This document shows, piece after piece, positions 54,797 to 62,245 of a stretch of 64,000 bases of DNA. The first letter of the stretch is position 1. Each line of letters opens with the position of its first letter. The DNA is from Terriglobales bacterium (GTDB lineage Bacteria > Acidobacteriota > Terriglobia > Terriglobales > Acidobacteriaceae), in assembly GCA_035651655.1 (NCBI GenBank), contig DASRFG010000006.1:101501-165500 (forward strand), in the 5' to 3' direction. A program made the position numbers and the translations under genes. Below the pieces are notes generated by a model. The model was given only the letters and a program-made list of their open reading frames with translations. It did not search any database and was not told the DNA's origin.

Positions 54797-56458
54797 ATGG
54801 GTTCTCCCTCTGATCCTGGAATTGCGCCAGCGCGACCTCCCGGTCGTAACCTGTTGCGCTATTTCAGGCCTTCCCACGAGCACAGCGCCTTTTCAGCCAC
54901 GCTACTGCTGATGTCAGCCGTGATGCTCTCGCGCATCATCGGCTACCTTCGCGAAGCCTACATAGCCTATGCATTCGGCGCTGGGCCGCAGACGGATGCT
55001 TATGTCGCAGCATTTACCCTGCCGGATTGGCTCAATTACCTAGTGGCTGGCGGGACCGCCTCCATAACGTTTATTTCCATCTACACGCGATTCCTGGCGG
55101 AGAAGCGGGAGGACGAAGCGCAGAAGACCTTCTCCATCATCATCACGGTTATGACGACCGTGCTGATAATCGGCATTGGCCTGACAGAGCTATTTGCCTT
55201 CAATATTGAGCGCCACCTTTTCCCGCACTTTACCTACGAACAGTTGCGGCTCTGCGTGCACCTCACCCGCATTTTGTTGCCGGCACAAGTGTTCTTCTAT
55301 GTTGGCGGAGTGGTTTCGGCGGTGCTGCTTTCACGCCGGTTGTTCCTCTTTCCGGCGCTCGGGCCACTGCTCTACAACGTGTTCATTATTTTGGGCGGAG
55401 CCCTTTTGTCGAGAAGATTAGGAATTTCTTCTCTCGCCTACGGAGCATTGGCGGGAAGCTTCGTCGGTCCCTTCCTGGTGAACGCCATCGGTGCGCGTCG
55501 CGTGGGCACAGGCTACCGGCCGATGTTTGATCTTACAAATCCTGCATTTATGGAATGGGTAAAGCTTTCTATCCCGCTGATGCTGGGCGTGTCGCTGGTA
55601 ACGGCTGACGATTGGATCCTGCGCTTCTTCGCCTCCGGCAGTGCCGGCGACATCACTCGCTTGAACTATGCCAAACGTCTGTTTGCAGTGCCCATGGCGG
55701 TGCTCGGCCAAGCCACAGGGCAAGCCTCGTTGCCATTTTTTGCCAGGCTGATCGGGGAGCGTCGTATGGACGAATTCCGCGACACGGTAAACGCCTCCGT
55801 GTACCGGATCTCCGCGGTCTCGTTTCTCTTTAGCGCTTGGATGATTGCCGCCGCCCTACCCTTTGTAGACCTGGTGTACCGGCGCGGGCGATTTACTTTT
55901 TCTGACTCGCGCGAAACTGCTCTGTACTTTGCATGGTTCGCGGTTTCACTCGCCTTCTGGTCGGCACAGGCCTTATATGCCCGCGCTTTCTATGCGGCAG
56001 GAAACACCCTCACCCCAATGCTCGCCGGGACCGCCATCACTTTCGCGTCACTGCCGATTTATTCGGTGTTGTTTCACCGATTCTCCATAGTCGGATTGGC
56101 TATGGCTTCAGACCTGGGCATCTTGGCCAATACTCTGGCGCTGGCCATCTGGCTGCATCGGGAGAGGTTGGTCAGCATGTCTCATCTTCCCTGGCGAGAG
56201 TTGGGGAAAGCTGTATTCACTGCCATTTTCGCCGGCGTGCTGAGCTACGGAGTTGCTCAAGCTGTGAAGGTGACAGGAAGCCGGCTGTCTGACGTTGAAG
56301 CTTTGGCAATGGTTTCGGTGACCTGGGCGGCGGCGGTTGCGATGGGGCTGTGGGCGACAGGCTCCGAATTGCCGGCCAGCCTGAGACGACGCGGTCAACG
56401 CACCTCGTATCCGCACGTCGCCGAAAAACACGCAGAGGACATGAGAATAGAGCCTTAA
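54797..56458 (+). CDS. murJ: Lipid II flippase MurJ
   Basis: Moves lipid II across the inner membrane for peptidoglycan synthesis. About 553 residues, 14 or so membrane helices. Family segments include MLSRIIGYLREAYIAYAFG at the N-terminus, FTLPDWLNYLVAGGTASITFI, and the Arg/Asp-rich cytosolic loops (LNYAKRLFAVPMAVLGQATGQASLP). A -10-like TAGAAT at 54781-54786 stands just before the ATG. A hairpin with GC-rich stem follows the gene. Nothing is fused to it. Confidence 0.95.
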   Translation: MGSPSDPGIAPARPPGRNLLRYFRPSHEHSAFSATLLLMSAVMLSRIIGYLREAYIAYAFGAGPQTDAYVAAFTLPDWLNYLVAGGTASITFISIYTRFLAEKREDEAQKTFSIIITVMTTVLIIGIGLTELFAFNIERHLFPHFTYEQLRLCVHLTRILLPAQVFFYVGGVVSAVLLSRRLFLFPALGPLLYNVFIILGGALLSRRLGISSLAYGALAGSFVGPFLVNAIGARRVGTGYRPMFDLTNPAFMEWVKLSIPLMLGVSLVTADDWILRFFASGSAGDITRLNYAKRLFAVPMAVLGQATGQASLPFFARLIGERRMDEFRDTVNASVYRISAVSFLFSAWMIAAALPFVDLVYRRGRFTFSDSRETALYFAWFAVSLAFWSAQALYARAFYAAGNTLTPMLAGTAITFASLPIYSVLFHRFSIVGLAMASDLGILANTLALAIWLHRERLVSMSHLPWRELGKAVFTAIFAGVLSYGVAQAVKVTGSRLSDVEALAMVSVTWAAAVAMGLWATGSELPASLRRRGQRTSYPHVAEKHAEDMRIEP

Positions 56459-56498
56459 GGCGAGAAAAATTCCGGCACAAGCCCCCGATAAAAACATA

Positions 56499-56520
56499 GG
56501 GCGCTCCGTTGGGAGCGCCC
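56499..56520. terminator. Bidirectional terminator between murJ and the bactofilin gene
   Basis: GGGCGCTCC and GGAGCGCCC form a 9-bp stem with a 4-nt loop (56499-56520). A T-rich tail follows on the plus strand and an A-run (AAAAAC) precedes it, so it can also end the minus-strand bactofilin gene. Confidence 0.8.
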
Positions 56521-56584
56521 TTAATCATTTCGTCGCAGCCACATTTCAGCCGCGAGTCTTATATCGGTTCAGCGGGCCAGGCTC

Positions 56585-57139
56585 TTAGTTGGCAGCGCCG
56601 GCTCGTGCAGCAGTGACAACCGGGCCATCGGCGTCTTTGCCGTCGCCATTCACCTTCTGCCCGGGCTTGCGAATGTCAATTCCGCCCTTGAAGAAAGCGC
56701 CATCTTCAATGCTGATGCGAGCAGCCACCACATCGCCGGTCAGTGATCCGTCGTTGCGAATGTCAACGCGATCGCTGGCGGTGAGGTTGCCGCGCACTTT
56801 GCCCAACACCACGATCTCTCGGGCGTTGATGTTCGCAGCCACTACGCCGTTCCGGCCGATGGTGACGCGATTTCCGGCAAGGTTAATGGAGCCTTCCACC
56901 CGGCCATCAATGTAGAGCGATTCCGATCCGGTGACCTCGCCCTTAATCACGAGCGATTTACCGATGGTTGCCTGTTCTGCCGTGGTGCCTACGGTCGGAC
57001 GTGGAGCGGGTGCACTGCTGGTTTCTGAAGCTGACGAATGAGACATCGTGGAGGTTGTGACCGGACGCTCCGGTTCCGAGCTGAACGGCTTCGGGCTACT
57101 GCCAGTCGTGGGCTGAGTTGTGGGCTTCCACATGGTCAA
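56585..57139 (-). CDS. Bactofilin (polymer-forming cytoskeletal protein)
   Basis: 184 residues. A Pro/Ser/Thr-rich N-terminal linker (about 1-55) precedes the right-handed beta-helix core (about 60-160): IGKSLVIKGEVTGSESLYIDG, GSINLAGNRVTIGRNGVVAANINAREIVVLGK and so on, with a Gly/Ile pattern every 17-18 residues. A short Asp/Gly/Ala tail follows. Bactofilins polymerise without nucleotide and organise cell shape or polarity. The start could be two codons later. It is transcribed alone toward the terminator shared with murJ. Confidence 0.93.
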   Translation of the reverse strand: MTMWKPTTQPTTGSSPKPFSSEPERPVTTSTMSHSSASETSSAPAPRPTVGTTAEQATIGKSLVIKGEVTGSESLYIDGRVEGSINLAGNRVTIGRNGVVAANINAREIVVLGKVRGNLTASDRVDIRNDGSLTGDVVAARISIEDGAFFKGGIDIRKPGQKVNGDGKDADGPVVTAARAGAAN

Positions 57140-57599
57140 AGAAATCCTTTCCGTCGGAATTAACGTGGCGTTTCCAGTCGTTGATGTCCGGGAGACTGCT
57201 TTCCATTCTACCTTGCAGCTTCAACCCGCACACTGTGGAAATCGTGTTGCGCCTGAGGAAAATGCCCAAACGTCAACGACTTCGCGACACGTTGCGCGCA
57301 CAACGTCTTGGACGACCCGGTCGCGCTGCCGGTTTCATCTTCCACCCTGGGTGATGAAGAAGGCATCCGGTAAAGTCCTTACCGCCATGTTAGTTTCGCG
57401 CTTAGCGTAGAGTAAGGTACAAAGGTGGAAACTGGGCAGTTACTAAGGGGCTAGTCCCCTTGCAGGAGCCTTGGTCCGAAGCGGGAAATTGGGCGTCATC
57501 ATCCAGACTTGAGCGGTGCTGCGCAAAATCTGGCGGGACAATATTCTGTTCGGCGCACACGTTCAGTGCGCGGCCACATCTAACTGACTGTTCCTGAGC
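57140..57599. other. 460-bp region before rnr with two small hairpins
   Basis: No credible gene is visible. Two perfect short hairpins lie toward its right end: CGGTAA-AGTCC-TTACCG at 57368-57384 and AAGGGG-CTAGT-CCCCTT at 57445-57461. They may belong to the 5' UTR of the RNase R message. The left part holds the bactofilin promoter, which I cannot place. Confidence 0.4.
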
Positions 57600-60164
57600 A
57601 TGATTTCTGACAGCAACATCCTTCGCAACATCGAACGCCAACCACGGCAGACGGCGGGCTACAAGCAATTAGTTCGCGAGTTGGGCGCGCGCGGCAACGA
57701 TCGGCGGGAACTTTCTGACCGTCTCCGCAATCTCGTTTCACGCGGCGAACTGGTTCAGGCTGATGGCGATCGCTACGCAATTCCCAAGGCGTCTCGTGGG
57801 AAGAACCAGGTTACCGGCCGTCTTACCATGCACCGCGATGGCTACGGTTTCGTAATCCCGGACAGCTCCGAGCTGCGCGAAAAGATCAGCGGCGATATCT
57901 ACATCGCTCCCAACGCTATGGACGCGGCGATGCACGGCGATCGCGTTCTGGTTGAAGTGGGTGCCATTCGCGCCGATGGCCGAGCCGAAGGCCGCATCGT
58001 CCGCTCTTTGGAACGCGCTCATCCCACTATCGTCGGCACCTTTCATTACGGCCCGCGTTACAACTATGTTCACCCGATGGATGAAAAGGTCACCCAGGAC
58101 ATCATCATTCCACCTGGACAAGAGATTCCGGAGGCTAAATCTTCGACCACTGAATCTCAGCCCTCTGGGGTAGCGCGTCCACCGCGCGTAGATTCCCGCA
58201 GCACACCGCATCGTGTACTGGGTGAAGAGGCCCAGAAGAGGCCGACGACCTGGGATGATCTCGAGGGGGTTGTGGTTGACGTGGAGATTACTGCCTGGCC
58301 CACGCCCACTCAGAATCCTCGAGGCAGAGTCGTAGAAGTGATTGGCCGTGAAGATGATTTTGGCGTTGACGTCGAGATCATCATCCGCAAGCACCACTTG
58401 CCACACCGCTTTCCTCAAGCCGTGCTGGACCAAGCTCAGGCCATCGAGCCGATTATTCCTGCCAGTGAATTGCATTCGCGGCGCGACTACCGTGCACTTT
58501 CGATCGTCACCATTGACGGGGAGACGGCGCGCGATTTCGATGATGCGGTCCTGGCGTACACCTTGCCCAACGGGAATTTCGAACTCCAGGTACACATCGC
58601 CGACGTCGCCAACTATGTCACACCCGAGACGGAATTGGATCGCGAGGCGCGACTGCGCGGCACATCCGTCTACTTCCCTGATCGTGCCATTCCCATGCTG
58701 CCGGTCGAGCTCTCCACTGATATTTGCAGCCTCAAGCCACAAGTGGACCGGCTCGTGATGTCTTGCGTGATGGAAATTGATCACCAGGGCGAAATCGTGC
58801 ACTACGAGATCAGGCCGGGAGTAATCCGTTCCGTCGAACGCATGACTTACACGGCTGTGAACTCCGTTCTGGAAGGAGATCCCGTGCTGCGCAAGCGCTA
58901 CGACCCGCTTGTGGGGACCTTCGAGCTGATGCGTGATCTCGCCATGATCCTGAACCGCAAGCGCGAGCGGCGCGGCTCCATTGATTTCGACCTGCCGGAA
59001 CCCATGATCGAATTCGACGAGTTCGGCCTGATGCGCAGCATCGCGCGATCAGAGCGAAACATCGCTCACCGTTTGATAGAAGAATTCATGCTGGCGGCCA
59101 ATGAGTCTGTTGCCCAGTACCTGGAGAGCAAGCACGTTCCCTCGCTGTACCGCATCCACGAGAAACCTGACCCCAAGCGGGTTTATGAGTTCGAAACCAT
59201 TGCCGCCAGTTTTGGCTATTCGTTAGGAGTTGGACCTTTACCCGTGCAGCGAATGCAATTCCGCAGTGATCGTCGTTCCACTCACGGCACAGGGCGGCAT
59301 CCACGCGACCTGGAAATTCCCAAAGAGGTGCATATCACGCCGCGTATGTATCAGAAGCTGACGAAGAAGATTGCCGGCAAGCCTGAGGAGCGGATTCTTT
59401 CCTTCCTGATGCTGCGCTCTCTCAAACAGGCACGCTATTCGGAGAACAACGAAGGTCACTTCGCTCTCGCTGCCCCTAGCTATACGCATTTCACTTCTCC
59501 GATTCGGCGCTATCCCGACCTGATTGTTCACCGCATATTAAAGGAGGTGCTGCGCGAGGCGGCGGAGGCGCATGAGGGCGATGTGCCGGTTGGAAAAGGC
59601 ACTCCAGCGCGCAGCGAGGGAGCTGCAACGCCCTGGTCGAAGCGGCAGGAAGCTGCTACCTCATCTGCCCACACGCGTTCGAAGAAGGCCCACCCTGCAG
59701 AGAAAAAACACATCGAGCCCATTCCCGAACCAGTTCTGCACGAGATTGCCGAGGAGTCCAGTGACGCCGAGCGCCGCGCTGACGAAGCTGAATGGGAACT
59801 GATGGAATGGAAAAAGGTCAGGTTCATGGAGGACCGGGTCGGCGAAGAATTTGACGGTCTCATCGTCAGTGTGACCAAGTACGGCCTGTTCGTGGAACTT
59901 ACCGACCTGTTCATTGAAGGACTGGTACCTATCGACTCACTTAACGACGACCGCTACATCTATCACGAGAACACCAAGCAGATCATCGGTCAGCGCACCC
60001 GTAAAATCTACGGCCTGGGCCAGCGTGTGCGCGTTTTGGTGGACCGCATCGACCCGGTGCAGAAAAAGATACAGTTTTCCTTGGTCGAGCAGCGGCCCGT
60101 GCGCCCGCAAAAGCACGTTCAGAAGCAATCCCACAAGCAAAAGAAACGGCGGCGCCGTTCCTAA
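57600..60164 (+). CDS. rnr: Ribonuclease R
   Basis: Processive 3'-5' exoribonuclease that unwinds structured RNA. 854 residues: N-terminal cold-shock/OB domain (about 60-130; GRLTMHRDGYGFVIPD), a second OB region, the RNB catalytic domain (about 290-640) with the metal-binding TARDFDDAV near residue 310, and a C-terminal S1 domain (about 735-820, EEFDGLIVSVTKYGLFVEL) ending in a Lys/Arg tail. About 80 low-complexity charged residues (about 657-733) are inserted between RNB and S1. The start is ATG 57600. A long antisense frame inside it is not a gene. Confidence 0.95.
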   Translation: MISDSNILRNIERQPRQTAGYKQLVRELGARGNDRRELSDRLRNLVSRGELVQADGDRYAIPKASRGKNQVTGRLTMHRDGYGFVIPDSSELREKISGDIYIAPNAMDAAMHGDRVLVEVGAIRADGRAEGRIVRSLERAHPTIVGTFHYGPRYNYVHPMDEKVTQDIIIPPGQEIPEAKSSTTESQPSGVARPPRVDSRSTPHRVLGEEAQKRPTTWDDLEGVVVDVEITAWPTPTQNPRGRVVEVIGREDDFGVDVEIIIRKHHLPHRFPQAVLDQAQAIEPIIPASELHSRRDYRALSIVTIDGETARDFDDAVLAYTLPNGNFELQVHIADVANYVTPETELDREARLRGTSVYFPDRAIPMLPVELSTDICSLKPQVDRLVMSCVMEIDHQGEIVHYEIRPGVIRSVERMTYTAVNSVLEGDPVLRKRYDPLVGTFELMRDLAMILNRKRERRGSIDFDLPEPMIEFDEFGLMRSIARSERNIAHRLIEEFMLAANESVAQYLESKHVPSLYRIHEKPDPKRVYEFETIAASFGYSLGVGPLPVQRMQFRSDRRSTHGTGRHPRDLEIPKEVHITPRMYQKLTKKIAGKPEERILSFLMLRSLKQARYSENNEGHFALAAPSYTHFTSPIRRYPDLIVHRILKEVLREAAEAHEGDVPVGKGTPARSEGAATPWSKRQEAATSSAHTRSKKAHPAEKKHIEPIPEPVLHEIAEESSDAERRADEAEWELMEWKKVRFMEDRVGEEFDGLIVSVTKYGLFVELTDLFIEGLVPIDSLNDDRYIYHENTKQIIGQRTRKIYGLGQRVRVLVDRIDPVQKKIQFSLVEQRPVRPQKHVQKQSHKQKKRRRRS

Positions 60165-60218
60165 TAGTGTGCCGAGGCATGCCCGCGCGCCACACAATCA
60201 AGTACAATTTCCTTTTAC

Positions 60219-60521
60219 ATGCCCACACAAGCAGACATCCTGGAGCGGCTGCGGTTCTGTTATGACCCGGAGATTCCGCTCAACATCGTGGACCTCGGTC
60301 TTATATATAAGGTTGAAGTCAACGAGGGCGATGTCGAAGTCGAAATGACGCTGACCGCGCAGGGCTGCCCTTCGCACAATGAGATCAGCCGCGACATCAA
60401 AACCACTTTGCTCAACACTCCGGGAGTGAACACCGTAAAAATCAATGTTGTCTGGGATCCGCCTTGGGACCCCAGCCGCATCAGCCCCGAAGGCCGTGAA
60501 AAACTGGGCATTGAGGCGTAA
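60219..60521 (+). CDS. MIP18/SufT-type metal-sulfur cluster assembly protein (DUF59)
   Basis: 100 residues, a single DUF59 domain: PEIPLNIVDLGLIYKV, then MTLTAQGCPSHNEI with the conserved Cys and the Trp/Pro-rich C-terminus (VVWDPPWDPSRISPEGREKLG). Such proteins help deliver Fe-S clusters. It is 54 nt after rnr and 112 nt before tRNA-Pro. No suf genes are adjacent, so the partner system is elsewhere. Confidence 0.9.
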   Translation: MPTQADILERLRFCYDPEIPLNIVDLGLIYKVEVNEGDVEVEMTLTAQGCPSHNEISRDIKTTLLNTPGVNTVKINVVWDPPWDPSRISPEGREKLGIEA

Positions 60522-60633
60522 GCGCCTTCTGCCGGCTTCAGACCGGCCATGCTGTAGAAGGCCCTGGTGTAGAATTCTTCTCTTGACCCCGCTTCACCCG
60601 GTTCATCCTTGCAGGATGGACTTTCTCAGCCGT

Positions 60634-60710
60634 CGGGACGTGGCGCAGTCTGGTAGCGCACTCGCTTGGGGTGCGAGGGGTCGGCGGTTCAAATCCGCCC
60701 GTCCCGACCA
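60634..60710 (+). tRNA. tRNA-Pro(GGG)
   Basis: Complete tRNA: acceptor CGGGACG pairs with CGTCCCG; D arm, anticodon arm CTCGC-TTGGGGT-GCGAG with anticodon GGG at 60668-60670, T arm GGCGGTTCAAATCCGCC, discriminator A and encoded CCA ending at 60710. It reads CCC/CCU. Its last 30 nt (60681-60710) are repeated three times downstream. A possible promoter (TTGACC at 60583 with a poor -10) lies upstream. Confidence 0.97.
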
Positions 60711-60820
60711 ACATTCTCACTCGCCGACCGCGAGCACCCCAAATTGAAGCGCAGCGTCGGCGAAGCCGAAGCGCGCCAGAAAAAAGCTTGCGAGGGGGTG
60801 AGCCGGCACGGCGAGCGTGC

Positions 60821-60850
60821 TCGGCGGTTCAAATCCGCCCGTCCCGACCA
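60821..60850 (+). repeat. tRNA-Pro tail copy 1
   Basis: Identical over 30 nt to the 3' end of tRNA-Pro(GGG) including CCA. It holds the T arm and the 3' acceptor strand but has no 5' half, so it cannot make a tRNA. Confidence 0.9.
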
Positions 60851-60958
60851 ATATTCTCACTCGCCGACCGCGAGCACCCCAACTTGAAGCGCAGCGGCGC
60901 AGCCGAGGCGCGCCAGGAAAAGCTTGCGAGGGGGGTGAGCCCCGCAGGGCGAGCGCGC

Positions 60959-60987
60959 TCGGCGGTTCAAATCCGCCCGTCCCGACC
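60959..60987 (+). repeat. tRNA-Pro tail copy 2 (CC end altered)
   Basis: Same as the tRNA 3' end through GTCCCGACC; the next base is G instead of A, so the CCA is lost. The spacer before it is 2 nt shorter. Confidence 0.9.
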
Positions 60988-61098
60988 GACATTCCCACTC
61001 GCCGACCGCGAGCACCCCAAATTGAAGCGCAGCGTCGGCGAAGCCGAAGCGCGCCAGAAAAAGCTTGCGAGGGGGTGAGCCCGGCAGGGCGAACATGC

Positions 61099-61128
61099 TC
61101 GGCGGTTCAAATCCGCCCGTCCCGACCA
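61099..61128 (+). repeat. tRNA-Pro tail copy 3
   Basis: Identical to the tRNA 3' end over all 30 nt including CCA. After this point the repeat stops and the sequence becomes AT-richer (TAATTTTC). Confidence 0.9.
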
Positions 61129-61492
61129 ATAATTTTCAAACACATAAACAGCGCTTCGGATTTTCCCGTCTACAACGGTGTCGGCAATTTTGTAGACGGT
61201 TACAACCTCAGTGTTCAACAAGAGGAATATCGGGGTAGTTTCCCATACCGAAAGACAAGCGGTCGTAATATTTCCGGCATAGCTCGCGGCGGCACAGATC
61301 GCCGCCATGATTGAATAGTGTTTTTATCTGCTTGGCAAGCACGAGCATGGTATCTTCCCGCAGAACAGGTGCTTTCATTGGTAGGAATATCCGTAAATGA
61401 TAAGGTTGTGCACGAACTCAACTCCTCCCCAGCTCTCTTGTCAACACTGCGGGAGGTAGTAAGGTTCCTGTCTAGACAGTGTGGTGAAAAGA
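61129..61492. other. 364-bp region between the repeat array and the unknown membrane protein
   Basis: No supported gene. It is AT-richer than its surroundings and shows no similarity I can name. It probably holds the promoter of the next gene. Short frames here on both strands lack a start context. Confidence 0.4.
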
Positions 61493-62071
61493 ATGTCCGG
61501 TAACATAAGCAGACCACGGTGGAAATCGGCTCGACGAATCGTGGCTCTGCTGCTGCTAATCCCGACGCTCTATGTAGCTGCCGCACTGTTCGTGTATTGG
61601 CGCCTCAGCTGCCTTCGGGTTGATGTGACCAAGGCTGACATGGATCGGTTCGCACGCTGGTTCATGGATACCACAAATACTGTTCAGCTACTCGTCAAGA
61701 CTCGCAACTCAGGGTCACCTGCAGCTTCGAGAGCCGTTCCGGAGCCCCAGTGCAAAAAAATCTCTGTCCGAGATGCGGAAATCCTCCTCTATCTCATGCC
61801 TGTGGCCGACGAACTTCGGGCGGAGGAAATGGACGTCGGTTGGAAGCGCGAACCCGGCGTGGAAGAGTATCGTCAGGGAGCATACGCATTTCGGCTCGAG
61901 AATGCGCGACGATATAACCCCAATGGTTCGGTAACCATAGGCTATTTTCTAGTCGATAAATGCACTGGAATCATCCGGCAGGACGAGACCGGTGAGGTGG
62001 TGACCAGCCCCATGGTAAGAGGTGTTCAGAGGATCATGACACGCGAGGGGGAGCAGTCGCCAGCGGATTAG
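61493..62071 (+). CDS. Hypothetical single-pass membrane protein
   Basis: About 192 residues I do not recognise. A basic N-terminus (RPRWKSARR) and one hydrophobic helix (about 19-38, IVALLLLIPTLYVAAALFVYW) suggest an N-in anchor with a roughly 150-residue domain outside. The rest is polar, with Cys at about 40 and near 87, and ends in a charged tail. Starts at GTG 61481 or 61484 are possible. It lies between the repeat array and a truncated copy of the same repeat, so it may have arrived by insertion. Confidence 0.65.
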   Translation: MSGNISRPRWKSARRIVALLLLIPTLYVAAALFVYWRLSCLRVDVTKADMDRFARWFMDTTNTVQLLVKTRNSGSPAASRAVPEPQCKKISVRDAEILLYLMPVADELRAEEMDVGWKREPGVEEYRQGAYAFRLENARRYNPNGSVTIGYFLVDKCTGIIRQDETGEVVTSPMVRGVQRIMTREGEQSPAD

Positions 62072-62159
62072 GATTTATGCGTTTCAAACGCGAAAGACGT
62101 GTACGTCCGGGGCACCTCGCAAGCCAGACAGCAGAAAATTCTGAAATCGTCCGCTAGAG

Positions 62160-62231
62160 CCGACCAACATTTTCACTCGCCGACCGCGAGCACCCCAAAT
62201 TTAAGCGCGGAGGCGCAGCCGAGGCGCGCCA
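62160..62231 (+). repeat. Displaced, truncated copy of the tRNA-Pro repeat unit
   Basis: CCGACCAACATT at 62160 followed by TTCACTCGCCGACCGCGAGC, ACCCCAAATT, AAGCGCGGAGGCGCAGCCGAGGCGCGCC matches the last bases of the tRNA tail plus the first part of the spacer, closest to unit 2. It ends just before the convergent gene's stop at 62246. The 3' half of the unit and the next tail are missing. Confidence 0.85.
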
Positions 62232-62245
62232 AAAAAGCCGCCAGA

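Larger units (their letters stand above)
60681..61128 (+). repeat. Tandem array of tRNA-Pro 3'-end units (three of 138-140 bp)
   Basis: The 30-nt tail TCGGCGGTTC...CGACCA recurs at 60821-60850, 60959-60987 and 61099-61128, so spacing is 140, 138 and 140 bp. The 108-110 nt between tails is also conserved. It starts with ACATTCTCAC, then TCGCCGACCGCGAGC and ACCCCAA, then GAAGCGCAGC and a Cys/Gly-rich hairpin region TCGGCGAAGCCGA, GCTTGCGAGGGG. Unit 2 has lost its TCGGCGA part and its tail ends CCG, not CCA. Each spacer carries an inverted near-copy of the tRNA anticodon region. Overlapping frames rich in Arg cross it but change phase per unit. The closest known layout is the E. coli tyrT array. 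Confidence 0.9.

Noticed and set aside
57738..58802. 354-codon open frame on the minus strand inside rnr
   Set aside because: It is fully antisense to well-conserved RNase R domains, has no family features, and arises from GC-rich codon use.
60681..61128. CRISPR array
   Set aside because: Units are 138-140 bp, the spacers between the 30-nt repeats are themselves conserved, and the repeat is the tRNA 3' end; no cas genes are near.
61215..61586. 123-codon minus-strand frame near the array
   Set aside because: No family, and it overlaps the start of the plus-strand membrane gene.
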